The notes under the pieces were generated by a model, which saw only the letters and a program-made list of their open reading frames with translations, ran no database searches and was not told the DNA's origin. Both the position numbers and the translations under genes were made by a program. Positions 35,606-46,583 of a stretch of 64,000 nucleotides of DNA are shown here, one piece after another. The first letter of the stretch is position 1. Every line of letters begins with the position of its first letter. The stretch comes from Enoplolaimus lenunculus. Lineage: Eukaryota; Nematoda; Enoplea; Enoplida; Thoracostomopsidae. The DNA lies in contig JASANG010000772.1 in NCBI GenBank assembly GCA_030248215.1, forward strand, positions 1-64,000, read 5' to 3'.

Positions 35606-35677
35606 TCTCATAACGGGGATTTGAACCCCGGTCTCCCGCATGACAGGCGTGGTTACTTACCGCTATACGATATCACA
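35606..35677 (-). pseudogene. tRNA-Asp(GTC)-like pseudogene
   Basis: On the minus strand GTATAGCGGTAAGTAAC resembles a D arm, CCTGTCATGCGGGAGA gives an anticodon loop with GTC, and CGGGGTTCAAATCCCCG forms a perfect five-pair T arm with an intact box B. The anticodon stem has one mismatch, but the seven flanking bases that should form the acceptor stem pair poorly. It therefore looks like a decayed tRNA-Asp copy or a tRNA-derived repeat head rather than a functional gene. Confidence 0.65.
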
Positions 35678-35796
35678 TTATCAGTAAATTTAAGGTCACT
35701 GTTTATGTCGGTGTGACGTCCTTGTAAAATAGTGTTCACCGGGACATTATACCACGTGAGGCAATGCCTTCCCGGACAAAGTTCCATGTGAAATAA

Positions 35797-36117
35797 TGGC
35801 TGGGTTTCTGAAACCCTACTTAAATACAAATTGGTACTTAACTTCGTGCTAACTAATTGCTTAACCGTTTTGTCGTTTTTAAAAATGTACTCAAGTTAAG
35901 CAAATACTTAAAGTCACTTACTAAATTTGATTTATTACAGATTGACAGTTCAGGCGTATTAACTTTGCTGTAGCTGAAATTGGAGACTCATGGTGCCTGC
36001 CTAATTAAAGAATATTCATTGCTCTGTTGTTATCATTATGGCTCACATTTGGCGTTTATTTGTTTTTGCTGAAAAAGTTAAGTATCTACTTAAGTCGTCG
36101 ACTTAAGTAAATACTCG
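35797..36117 (+). mobile_element. Foldback MITE family M8, copy 2, interrupted
   Basis: It starts TGGCTGGGTTTCTGAAACCC and contains TACTTAAATACAAATTGGTACTT-like and ACTTAAGTAAATAC palindromes as in copy 1. It breaks off exactly where an M9 element begins at 36118. The expected right end (complement of TGGCTGGGTTTC) is not recognisable after that insertion. Confidence 0.6.
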
Positions 36118-36372
36118 TGCATGGTCCACTTTATCTTGTGTCCGCCGTGTGGAAAATGAAACATCCAACTCTCCAAAAGTTACTTGAAAACGTTATTCTT
36201 TGAACTGAAGAAGTTAAAATAAAATATTAATTTGATTTTGGAATTTTAATTGACCCCCAATACTGTATATAAATCTTTTCAGTTTACTAATTCAGTGCGT
36301 TCAGCAAACAGTATTAGAAAAGTGCACTGTTCATTTTCCACAAGATGGGCGCAAGATAAAGTGGACCATGCA
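36118..36372 (+). mobile_element. MITE family M9, inserted in M8
   Basis: It starts TGCATGGTCCACTTTATCTT and ends AAGATAAAGTGGACCATGCA, a perfect 20 bp pair. The similarity continues for about 20 more bases with several differences (TGTGGAAAATGAA on the left). About 255 bp. Only this copy was seen in the window. Confidence 0.8.
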
Positions 36373-37017
36373 TTAAGTAAAATTTCACAAACTAAGCCAA
36401 TGTCTTAGTTCTTGAAATAAAAGCAAACATCCGGATTATTCGCTATGCTGAGATTTGTTATAAAAACCGCAACTTTCTATGTGAAATATAAGTTTTTTAA
36501 TTAAAACATTAATTAATTTCATAAAATTGGAAAATATCTAAAATATTAAAAGTACAGCCGTAATCGAGAAATATCAGTTAAATTTCCGGTTTTCAGCTGC
36601 AATGCTTGCCCCAATCATCTCTGTTCGGCTGTTTCAATGTTGCTGGTTTTCGTCGCCGAGGTTTGTTAGTTTTTTTATTCTTTATTTCTACTCAACCAAC
36701 AGAACTCTCTAATGCTATAGACGACTATAGCAAGCGAGTATTGTGGGGAATGGAAAGCCATTGATACCTGCCACATTTTTGATATTGAACCTGTCGTTTG
36801 GAAAGTTACGAAAAATATCAATAAGCAAGCGTTCATAGCCGTTGAGAATTTGCACATGGCGTACACAAATTAATGTAAACCACGCATAAAGAACGTTTTT
36901 ACGGTTTTTAACCGGATGAACCCTTGAGATGAAACAAATTTGGTTTCTCGTCAAACTCGTTAGCAAACCCAACTTTTACTTGAGATTACGCCTCCCGAAA
37001 TTATTATATCCTGGGCC
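36373..37017. other. Intergenic, no supported gene
   Basis: Minus-strand open stretches at about 36675-36970 have no recognisable domain or clear splice partners. Nothing is called. Confidence 0.35.
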
Positions 37018-37230
37018 GATATTCTCAAATGTGTATAGCAACTATCGTCAGTTAGTAATGTTTTTAAACTCACTAACAATTGCCGTTTTTAACTCAAAAT
37101 TGATACAAAAGTAGAGCACGTCATATTCGAAAAATGTGCTTAATCTTGAGCCTCAGCATTTCCTGGTTCGAAAGTTACAAGACTTTATCAGAAACTGAAC
37201 CACAAGGGTTACACTCATTTAACAATATGG
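37018..37230 (+). mobile_element. Repeat family M6, copy 2
   Basis: It starts TATTCTCAAATGTGTATAGC, then AACTATCGTCAGTTAGTAAT, and ends in a diverged complement near ACACTCATTTAACAATATGG. About 213 bp. Confidence 0.6.
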
Positions 37231-38316
37231 AACCTGGCAAGAGCAATGGTTCAAGCGTAACAAATCGTAATCATACACAACTCTGCGGTGTCTGCTAATG
37301 AAATTTTCCACTTGAAAGATTGTCTCACAAGCGTCAAAATGCTTTTGTTCACTCAGACACAGCGACGTTGAAATATGGATAAAACATTAATTTAAATTTG
37401 AAAAGTTTCGCCGCAGCCTTACACATCAACTAAAGTGTTTATCGGAACATCTTTGTCACATTTCACCAGCCTCGAGCACGGGAGAGTTGAAATCATTTGG
37501 ATTGAACGGATCAAATGCCGATGAATAAAGACTGCAATATTTGGTTCATAAAATAAACGGCCAAATTGTCAACGTTTACTCCAGTGTGACATCATTGTTG
37601 CACTGTTGATTTAAATTGCATGGGGACGTCCAAACGACCCCCCTTCCATGCGTCTCGGTACTGGTGCTGGTGCATTAGTCAGGATTTGATTTCAAGACGG
37701 AATCACGTCAAATAAACATGTCCTGTAAGCGATCTTAGCGAGAATTAAAATTTCTTTGAGCTCTACTAAGCAGTCAGTCAGTGCCGGAGCGCAGGGGTGG
37801 TGACTTCACCATAAAATTCCAGATTGGGGACCCCCAAAATCGCGTGCAAAGCGAGCCAGAAGCCAGACGCATTTTAAAACGTAAGCGGTTTTTGTTTCAT
37901 CCGGTTATGGTGCACTCCCCAAAAGGGGTATGGGGGTGGCTGCTCCACCCAGCAGTCAGTTATATGTAAAGCTAAGACAACCTGTTTTATAACAATTTAG
38001 GGGGAATATATTCCAGCATCCCACCGGTTTATACTTGGCCAACTGCACATTTTCTTGCAGTTTATTGTGTGACGGTTGAAGTTTGACACAGCGTTCGATA
38101 TTAATCGTGAAATTAACTTTGAAATTGCGAAATGTTCACAGGAACTTCACATTTCGACCAGAAACGTTGCCAGAATTACACTTCAGCAGAGTTGTGCCAT
38201 CTGAGAAACAGCAAACGAGTTTCAGGAAGCTGGTGAATTATTTTTGGACGCAGAACGCTGTACTGAGGCCCGTATGTTGTTATTTTGTTTTCATATACCC
38301 GTTGTTGATGCATAAG
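37231..38316. other. Intergenic, no supported gene
   Basis: A segment at about 37765-37965 is bounded by two copies of CAGCAGTCAG-like words and is GC-richer than its surroundings; it may be a repeat. No exon was recognised. Confidence 0.35.
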
Positions 38317-38518
38317 CAATGCAAAAAATGGTGAGTCAAATTGGCTCTCTCCGAAATAGGCTTTTCCTGACTACACAAACTGACTCAAAATTCAACTCTG
38401 CAACAGTCAAACTGAGTCGAATTTGACTCAGGCGGAGTCGAATTTTGACTCAGTTTGTGCAGTCAGGAAAAGCCTATTTCGGAGAGAGCCAATTTGATTC
38501 GCTATTTTTTGCAGTGTG
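38317..38518 (+). mobile_element. Foldback MITE family M2, copy 3
   Basis: It starts AATGCAAAAAATGGTGAGTC and ends CGCTATTTTTTGCAGTGT. The two halves mirror each other (CGAAATAGGCTTTTCCTGAC and CAGGAAAAGCCTATTTCGGA). It holds four TGAGTCA/TGACTCA words. About 202 bp and one of the best preserved copies. Confidence 0.85.
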
Positions 38519-39479
38519 GCATTAGTTCCGCGAAATTTATATTATCTATGCAAGACTTGTGAATTCTAATCAGAGGCGAATAAATATTTAGATTGTGTGG
38601 TCTGACAGCTAATTTTGAAACGTTGAATGCCAGCAGTTCAAAGTTCAGGACCGACTATCGCTAGGGTAAATTTTTGGATTAATGGTTAAAATTGTGGATA
38701 TTCCTGAGGAAAAGAATCCACCGCTGTCCAAAGACCATTAACCTGTATTTAAGTGGTAGTTTTGGGAAATATACGAGCCATTCGGTGCCTTGTTGTCAAC
38801 CAACAATGTTATCTTAAAGTCCTATTCAGACGTGCAAGTTTTTGCTGCGTCAACTTCACCGTATGAATATGGGTGACAAATTACTAAGTCTGTTGCTACT
38901 AACGGTCTGCACGATCCCTGTTTGAAGTTTTGCCCAAAGTTAATGACCACACCGGGAACCGAACCTCGACCCTCTTGCGCTCGAGCCAAGAACAACTTCT
39001 TATACCAGTATTTGTGCACAGGCATGGCAACATTTGCTTTACATACACTTAAGCGCACATGTACCAACAAAAGTCTATAAGTTGTTATGTGTTTACAAGT
39101 TGACGATTGACGAGTTGTCGAGCGACGAAATGTTGTGATACTTGACTTCATAAAGTCAGATGTGAAAAATTTGTCAAACTTATCAACGGACCCGGAACGC
39201 TGGTAATTTTAGCTGTCTTTGTGGGCCAATTACTACAGGAATAATCAAACAGTTATATGCTTTGCCTTCCTTCTCAATAACGGGGTATTGGTTTGAGATC
39301 GACCGCGTGATGAGGTCTACGGAGCGCATAGCGCGTGGCCTTTGGGCGGTACCAGGGGTTTATCGGGGATACTGGGGAATGTGTTAAGGGGCTTTTGGGG
39401 GTATTTGGATGTTGTTTCTTGGGTTTGTCGATTCTAGCGACAGAAATGGCACCAGGTGTGATTATGTATTTCTGGTAAA
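38519..39479. other. Intergenic, short M3 fragment
   Basis: At 38814-38876 is a deleted M3 copy made only of the two ends (TCAGACGTGCAAGTTTTTGC and GTATGAATATGGGTG). The rest has no supported exon. Confidence 0.4.
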
Positions 39480-39734
39480 ACCAAGAGTGCATAATACAAG
39501 AGTGTTCAACTGTTCGGGTTCCGCATGGTACAACATGTACCACCGGGCGTTGCGTTTTTTTCCGGCCGCCCATTGTTTGGCGGGAGGTCATTGTCCCATG
39601 ATTCGCACTGGTTGCACCGCTCTCTAACAATGGGGGGTAGGGCAAAAACGTTACGCGTCTCGGGTACATTCTTTTTAGCACAGAATGTATAAAGTTGCAT
39701 ACTCTTGTTGAAATACGTATCATCCACTCTTGGT
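39480..39734 (+). mobile_element. MITE family M10, copy 2
   Basis: It starts ACCAAGAGTGCATAATACAA and ends ACGTATCATCCACTCTTGGT, giving a 10 bp perfect terminal pair. Subterminal CAAGAGTGTTCAAC pairs roughly with TTGCATACTCTTGTTG. The interior has GCATGGTACAACATGTACCA and CGGGCGTTGCG. About 255 bp. Confidence 0.75.
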
Positions 39735-40731
39735 AAAAGTGTTTGTTCATGTTGCCCAAATTATGTGTCGTGGGTGTTCTTACTACCCAATGACTTAAAA
39801 TCATGGGTTCGAGTTCCAGGCTTGTAGCCAACTCACCTTACCATGTGGAGCTAAAATATTTTTATGAAGGGTACACAAGGGTTTTCAATGACTTATAAGA
39901 AAGATTGAAAATTTTCTTAGAGACTAAAGATTTTTTCAGGGCGAGGGCTGATCTTCCCTTAGGATACGGGTCCGTCAAGCAGCTGTGAACATTAAAATAT
40001 TAATTGTGCATTGGAACAAAATTTTCACCAGTCGTAAGAAACAGCCAGCAATGACCTAATGGCACTGATAGTATATCGCTTAACGAATTATTGCTTTGTA
40101 AAATGGTTTGGGAAGAAATTCACACGGACAGGGCATTTTATAGACCAATTGAAGCCGAAAACATCTGTTGATGACATTTTCAACAAGGATGGACATGTGA
40201 CCTGCTATTGTGAAGCCAATAGCTAAAAACAGCAGTAATTGTTTTGTAATGGCAGGGGCATAATATTATAAGCCAGCCAGTATTTCAACCTCTGGGGTAG
40301 GGGAGAGTCGGACCCGTACCCAAGGAGGACAGGAGTGGCTGAGCCCCCTATCGAAACCTTTCAACCCATGATCTATTATTTCTCGGTGGGGCATTCCAGT
40401 TTGGTAGACGACCCCCTTTTGATGCTTCCCTTTCTCTCAAAAATGACAATTTCAGAGGAAATAGCGGGGCTGTTGGACCGAAAGGTTGAGACGGGCGAAA
40501 ACTTTTACTGCAAAGTCTGAACGAAACACGAAGCATTTATTGATATTTCATAAACTGTTACATGAAATTCGGTTGTTTTCGAAGGTAAAAGTTCGAGAAA
40601 ACGCCTTTGCGAGCGAGGGCAGAGATCAAAGAAGCAGGTGTGATATCCATTTGCCAGGGGGTTGTTCTTAACCATACATATACAAGTCTTCAATGTGGAA
40701 TTGTGAATGAAATAAAACTCGCGAAGCCCCA
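39735..40731. other. Intergenic, tRNA-like word, no gene
   Basis: At about 39790-39835, CTTAAAATCATGGGTTCGAG followed by TTCC resembles an anticodon/T-arm stretch with a box B, but no box A or paired acceptor stem was found. No exon supported in the rest. Confidence 0.35.
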
Positions 40732-41118
40732 AATAACAAAAGGGTCCCCATGTTGAGTCTCAATCAATAGGTAACAAAAGGGTCCCCATGTTGAGTCTCA
40801 ATCAATAGGAGTTCGCATCCCTAATAAAAGTCCATAAGCGGGTAGAGTCCATAAACCGAATTAGAGTCTATAAATGTCAATTATCCCTGATTGCATTGCA
40901 TAAATACCTCAAGGTCCAAATAAGTTGGGTTCAAAACATCAAAACATACTTGCGTTTTGAAAGTACAGACAATAAACGTTTAATTCAATGGATAATTGCA
41001 ATACTAGACACATATTAACGAAGGGTAGCGGAGCGTGGGATAAAATATATAACAGTCCGTAACCGAACAACAGAAGGCAGCTTCTCGACAGGCTCAATAA
41101 TTAACAGTCCGTCATGTT
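40732..41118 (+). mobile_element. MITE family M1, copy 5, with end duplication
   Basis: It lacks the outermost TTACTGTAGTG. Its left part, AACAAAAGGGTCCCCATGTT followed by GAGTCTCAATCAATAGG, is present twice head to tail. The body continues as in other copies (TCCCTAATAAAAGTCC, CAATGGATAATTGCAATAC, GGGTAGCGGAGCGTGGG). Diverged. Confidence 0.7.
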
Positions 41119-41925
41119 ATTTGTTTGCAAACTTCAGTGGAGAGAGAAAAACCGAAAAAAACTCGGTTTTCATATTTTATGTATTTTTTTATTTTTCGAA
41201 CGACAGGAGCAAAAAATTGACGGAGCGGATCACAGAACCCGTACAAGTACTAAGGTTAACCCAAGGGCTGATTTTTTGGTGCCCAAATACGTTTTGTAAC
41301 AAATTTCACTTATTTCAGCAATATTTAAGATTTATAAATAAATGTAATATTTATCTACGCGTTCGACGATGTATTAATAAGTTTAGTAATTAATGTCATT
41401 TTGCACGCATGTTTCTATTTTTGGTCCAAATTACACCAAAATACTGATACCGGAATGTTCGCTTCATCACTGATTTCATATCCTGTTTTTGCGTTCAGAT
41501 ATCATTTGACTGAAGCTGTTAATTCCGTACAAACAAACAATTATAAGTAAATAAATAATTGAATAAAAATAAAACAAAGAAACTAAAAATAAATTTAATT
41601 AAAATAACAAGGAAAAATACAGAAATAAATGAATAAAATGAATAAATAAGTGTACAAATAAAACAATAATTAAATAAAAAATAATAAATAAAAATAAATA
41701 TTTTATATAAGTGTATGTCTAACTCGACGCTATAAAATAGCATCATTGAATGGATTTCAAATTTCAGGGAATCCTTCGAAATTAAATTAATTTGTGGAAA
41801 AAACTTCCAAGTGAAACAACCACGAACCATTCATGTTTTCAATGACGTCATTTGAATTTAAGCCCCGCTGAAAATATATATTCACTCTAAATTACCAGCC
41901 TGAAAGCTGTGTTCAAAGAGTACGA
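41119..41925. other. Upstream flank of the zinc-finger gene, AT-rich
   Basis: Contains a low-complexity AAATAAATAAAA stretch at about 41540-41705. Translated on the minus strand this gives a Phe/Ile/Leu-rich open frame that is not a gene. The last hundred bases before the start codon at 41926 probably hold the promoter, but I recognise no motif. Confidence 0.4.
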
Positions 41926-44900
41926 ATGATGACTGCAATACTGGTACCTTCTGAAATCCACTTTAGCTACGATTTGGGAACAGAAGAACGAACTGAAGTT
42001 AAACTGTACAAAACGTCGCCTCCGCCTGGAATGGATAAAGTAAGACGACTGATTTGATGGAAGGTCGACAGATCCATGCTAATTATAGGAGTTGCCCTCT
42101 GGAAGACACAGGTCTGGGAAGTTCAGGATTCGGTTTTAGCTGAGTCTTATGCTTGGCTTAGCTTAGGTTTAAGCTTAGGTTTAGGCTTAGGTTTAGGCTT
42201 AGGTTTAAGCTTAAGTTTAGGCTTAGGTTTAGGCTTAGGTTTAAGTTTAAGTTTAGGCTTAGGTTTAGGCTTAGGTTTAGGCTTAGTTTTAGGCTTAGGT
42301 TTAGGCTTAGTTTTAGACTAAGGTTTTGGAAGCATTTTAATATAATTTACATGAGCCGCTCAACATGTTACAGTGTCCGAAAAATATGAAAAGTCCTAAA
42401 AATTTCCTGACCTAAAACAAAATTCGGTGGGGGGGGCTGATGCGAGAATTTCGTTTCATGGCTGAGTATACACTCGCCAAGATGAAAATGCTTCTAGAAA
42501 CAACTGTTCGCTACATGCTTCCTTTGAATATTGATTGGTCGTAGCAAATTAAAAACGAGATAAGCAACCAACTCAGCTGAATTGAGCACAAGTGGGATAT
42601 GATTTTGCGCAACAGATTGAAGGCATTTTTGAACGAAAGAAACAAACACAATTCCTGTCACAACAAAGCGCCACTGATGTCTGCCCTGGTTTTGGCAAGA
42701 AATTAACGTGAAACGCTTGAAATATCTGTAGAAAATTTACTTGTGTTTTCATGTTCTTTTAATCACAAAGTTTTTTCATGATTTTACTAAAATTATCTCG
42801 TTTTTGCTTTTACATCCGGCTCCGGTTACTACTGGTCAAGTTTGAAAAGTTCCGCCTTCGAAGTATTCATTTCCGGTATGATCACAGGGTGACCCCCTTT
42901 AGAAAATTTTCAACCTTGGTTGTAAAGTCAACGAAAACTCTTGTAAGTCAACGAAAACTCTTGTAAGTCAACGAAAACTCTTGTAAGTCAACGAAAGCTC
43001 TTGTAAGTCAACGAAAACTCTTGTAAGTCAACGAAAACTCTTGTAAGTCAACGAAAACTCTTGTAAGTCAACGAAAACTCTTGTAAGTCAACGAAAACTC
43101 TTGTAAGTCAACGAAAACTCTTGTAAGTCAACGAAAACTCTTGTAAGTCAACGAAAACTCTTGTAAGTCAACGAAAACTCTTGTAAGTCAACGAAAGCTC
43201 TTGTAAGTCAACGAAAACTCTTGTAAGTCAACGAAAACTCTTGTAAGTCAACGAAAACTCTTGTAAGTCAACGAAAACTCTTGTAAGTCAACGAAAACTC
43301 TTGTAAGTCAACGAAAACGCTAGTAAAAGTCAACGAAAACTCTTGTAAGTCAACGAAAACTCCGATAAATCAACGAAAACTTGTGTATGCCCTTCCTGAA
43401 AAATTTTTCAACTCCCACAGCAAAGTGATTCGGCTACGGGTCTGCTCACATATTCATTTATTGTACTTTTCCAGGTGTCTCCGGTGCTACCGAAACTGCA
43501 AGTATTTCGCAAAGAAGGCTGCTATTTTGCCTTGGACAACAACTGCCTTAAGTTGTACAGAGCATTGGAAAAACGTGGTGATTTCAAGCAGGTACGTCAT
43601 TCAACACCTGTTTACTCAAAATCTCTGCTCACAGTCCATGAGTTTTTTGGCTCCCCTCAAGTCGATGACGAAAATAAATCCGGGTTCAAACTGTGGGGGG
43701 TCGATCCGGCAGTTTTAAAAAGTTGATGGTTGTGTTCACTCGTCGCTTTGTTGTTGTTGCGCGTATACCAGGCAGAATGCAACAAACATGCCTGCCACAA
43801 CGCTGCAAAAAATGGTGAGTCAAATTGACTCTCTCCGAAATATGTTTTTGCTGACTACACAAACTGAGTCAAAATTTGTCTCCGCCTAAGTCAAATTCGA
43901 CTCAATTTGACTCACCATTTTTTGCAGTGTACTAAACCTAAGTGACATGTATCTGCATCCATTCGCTGGGCTTTTTTATCTTCAATGTTTCCAATGCCCC
44001 TGTTGACTCTTGTTGAATATTTTCAGGTTGAAGTTGAAATTGTGTCCAAATCACGAATTCCAACGGTTGTGTTTCAGCAAACCTGTTGTTGTGAAGCATC
44101 GTCATCATCGTCCGGTAAAAACTGTTTGTTATTGATTATTCGAGGCTGTTGCCAGCTGGACGCTCAGTCATTACTGTAGTGACCCGAATAAGAGGGTGGA
44201 TAAAAACAGAGGGGGCCCATTTTGAGTCCCAATTAATAGAATACCGTATCTTTAGTAAGAGTTCGTCAGAGTATAGAGTTCTAAACCGTAATTATAGTCC
44301 ATAAATGCCAATTATTCCTAGTTGTAGAGCATAAATGTCTCCAGGACCAAATAACTTGAGTTCGAAACTTTAAAGCATACTTAAAGTTTGAAAGTACATT
44401 CCAACGTATAACCTTGCATTATCGCTCAAGCTATTGACACAAGAGAAATAAATGTTTATAAATTCAACGGATAATTGCAGTACCGGAAATATATCAGAAA
44501 CGAAGGGCGGCGGAGCGTGGGTTAAAATAAATAACAGTGTAACCAAATAACAAGGGGGGTTCCCTCTGGAGAGGTCAAATAAATATCAGTCCCCCTCTTA
44601 TTCGGGTCACAACAGTTTTTTATTTCGGAAGGGTATATTCTCATAGATCTCATGTATCACTTTTTAGAGCGAAAGTATCGAGTGAGAAAATTATTTGACC
44701 ACAAGAATTCAGAAAATTATTATCTTTTTAAATGCGATCTTTCTTATATTTTCCAGTTTAGTGCGAGCGCGGAAGTCTGTTAGAAGTGGTTTTTATTTTG
44801 TTTTGAAAAACTTACGAAGTAGAAGATCAAAGACGTTGTCATGGTCGGCATTTGGATGACCGTGCCCCTAAATAGACTCGGTCTAAAAGTAAACAATCTT

Positions 44901-46583
44901 GAATTGCAATTGTAGAGGACCCCAGATTTATTCTTCACCCCAAATATAATTTTGTACGAACACCCTTGAAGATGGTACAAGGCGCCGTGCATCATCGTAT
45001 TCACCTGCAAACACTGCCGAAAACAAAAATATTGCATTAGCATTGAGTAAATGCTAAAATTACGTCTGACTTCTGGCTAATTTCGTTCGCACAACGTTTT
45101 TACATACCAAATTTATGGTCTTTTAGGCAGCAATCAACCCGACCAAATGAGCGATTCTGATTCGACCGAAATCGAAGGTACCTACTGTAGCAGTCGCGTC
45201 AAATGATTGGTCAGACGGCACCGTTTCAGAGTTGGGGCCAATAATGGGCAGGGTTTTTTCAATCCATAACTGTCTAAATATCTTGAAGAATTATTGAACC
45301 ATCTTTTGGTTGCTGAAGCAACATTTTAGTTGTTTTTCGAATGGCCAACTCAATGTAAAAGATCCAGCGGCTGAAAATTTGTGAAATTTTGCAGAAATCT
45401 ATTGTTTGCATTGAAACAACGAACAAAAGCCATGATTTTGAAACTGTATTTGAAGGGGCCGGCTCCTTTCATGCCACCCTCCTGACGTTTTATTAAAAAT
45501 GTTTGAATATTTCAAATATGTAACAACGAGACTGGAAAATGTCACAAAATAAATTTTCTCGAACAATGTTTTTTATTAAAAATTTATGTTTTGAAATAAT
45601 TTAAAAATATTTATTTTAGACGCTGATCTGATCTGTCTTGCGTGTGGGCAGTCGTTTTCCGGTATCAAAGAATTAATCAAACATCAGCAGGACAAAAAAC
45701 ATTTCGCATGTTGTTCTTGTAGTGCGGTAATGTTTCTTATTTATCATTAATTTCTACTTTGTGTATTTTCTTAATATTACAAATTGGAGTAAATTTGGCA
45801 TTTTTTCAAAATTTCACTTTATTTTGCGTATTTTTTCAATTTTATACGTTACGTAAGTTACATGGGTATGTCGTTTTCTGGACGGTTATTTTTTCCAGTT
45901 GAGCTCTGAGTCTCTATTCTCTAATGTGTGTAGCACCTATCATCAGCTGGCGATAGATCTTGTAACTTTAAAACCAGTGAATGTTGAAACTTAATATTCA
46001 GCAAGCAAACTTTCGCATAATGTTTGTTCTACTTCAATACTAACTTTGAGTTCAACAACTGGAAAAGTTAGTGAGTTTAAACACCTATTACTAACTAACG
46101 ATAGTTGCTATACACATTTGAGAATATGGTTCCTGGTTATTGCGATCGGTCCCCAAGTTTGCAATGGTTTCTGTAACTTTCAAACCAACAAAATTATTTT
46201 CACCGGTAAATTGTTAATTTGTCACGGGTTTGCAACCCTTTCTCACATTGAGTATACTTTGACAAAGTTTCTGAAGCTGAGTGGTGGTAGTAAAAGTTTC
46301 CCTTCTGAAAAACAGGAGTTGTGAATCTAAGCTGAAAACAAAATCTCAGATGAAATAGGAAATATTCATGTGACAACAGATTAAACAGAGCAAAATTTTG
46401 TATTTTAAGGTATTTTCATCAAATAAACAATTGGAACATCATAAAGAACTTGCGGGTCACGGCTCCGACGACGACGAAGATCAGGCGTTGGGGCACGGCG
46501 CAGAAGGCGAGGCTGAAATGCCGGCTCACGTTGTACCTTCAACCGTTTCGGGCCAATTACCGTCACATTCCAATGATCCCTAG
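41926..46583 (+). CDS. Small protein with ParB-like-looking N-terminus and two C2H2 fingers
   Basis: Six exons join with matching phases: 41926-42047, 43475-43591, 44027-44114, 45127-45177, 45620-45726, 46410-46583. They give about 219 residues. Exons 1-3 form a compact segment: EIHFSYDLGTEERTEVKLYK, SPVLPKLQVFRKEGCYFALD, then NNCLKLYRALEKRG and VEVEIV. The order of an 'F...DG.Y.ALDN..L....AL' motif and a VEVEIV strand recalls ParB/sulfiredoxin-like folds, a weak inference. A Ser run and the acidic SDSDSTEIED link follow. Two fingers then appear, both CX2CX12HX5H: CLACGQSFSGIKELIKHQQ and, split by intron 5, CCSCSAVFSSNKQLEHHKE. HX5H spacing is typical of dsRNA-binding or U1-like fingers. The tail is acidic and Pro/Ser-rich. 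Chosen start: first of two adjacent ATGs in frame. I do not recognise a named orthologue. Confidence 0.75.
42140..42330 (+). repeat. TTAGGC/TTTAGGC tract in intron 1 of the zinc-finger gene
   Basis: Roughly 170 bp of TTAGGC, TTTAGGC and TTTAAGC units in long alternation, the longest such tract in the window. It looks like the core of an M4 element whose ends are not preserved. The Gly/Leu-rich open frame across it is a translation of the repeat. Confidence 0.85.
42917..43381 (+). repeat. 20 bp minisatellite, about 23 units, in intron 1
   Basis: The unit is TTGTAAGTCAACGAAAACTC. I count 20 units with an intact GTAAGT plus degenerate units at both edges. Two units carry AGCTC instead of AACTC, ten units apart. 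The array lies on the sense strand of the first intron of the zinc-finger gene, ending about 94 bp before exon 2. GTAAGT is the optimal 5' splice-site word, so the array places some twenty donor-like sites in one intron. Confidence 0.95.
43800..43931 (+). mobile_element. Foldback MITE family M2, copy 4 (deleted)
   Basis: It starts CGCTGCAAAAAATGGTGAGT and ends TTGACTCACCATTTTTTGCA, then GTGTA. At about 132 bp it lacks much of the middle found in the 200 bp copies. It lies in intron 2 of the zinc-finger gene. Confidence 0.85.
44171..44616 (+). mobile_element. MITE family M1, copy 6 (full length)
   Basis: It starts TTACTGTAGTGACCCGAATA and ends TATTCGGGTCACAACAGT. About 446 bp, with every block of the family in order: AGAGGGGGCCC, GAGTCCCAATTAATAG, TTGCATTATCGCTCAAGC, GGCGGCGGAGCGTGGG and GGAGAGGTCAAATAAATATC. 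It sits about 57 bp after exon 3 of the zinc-finger gene, in intron 3. Confidence 0.9.
45914..46129 (+). mobile_element. Repeat family M6, copy 3
   Basis: It starts TATTCTCTAATGTGTGTAGC and ends AGTTGCTATACACATTTGAG then AATATGG, a terminal inverted pair. Inside are CACCTATCATCAGCTGG and ACTAACTAACGATAG. About 216 bp, the best M6 copy, located in intron 5 of the zinc-finger gene. Confidence 0.75.

Noticed and set aside
41519-41830. Minus-strand hydrophobic open frame resembling a membrane protein
   Set aside because: It derives from a low-complexity AAATAAATAAA tract; Phe/Ile/Leu richness is a by-product of the composition.
42076-42321. Gly/Leu-rich open frame of about 81 codons
   Set aside because: It is a direct translation of the TTAGGC/TTTAGGC repeat in an intron, with no non-repetitive coding sequence.
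42917-43381. Regular repeat array that could be mistaken for CRISPR
   Set aside because: The units are directly adjacent 20-mers with no unique spacers, in an intron of a eukaryotic gene.
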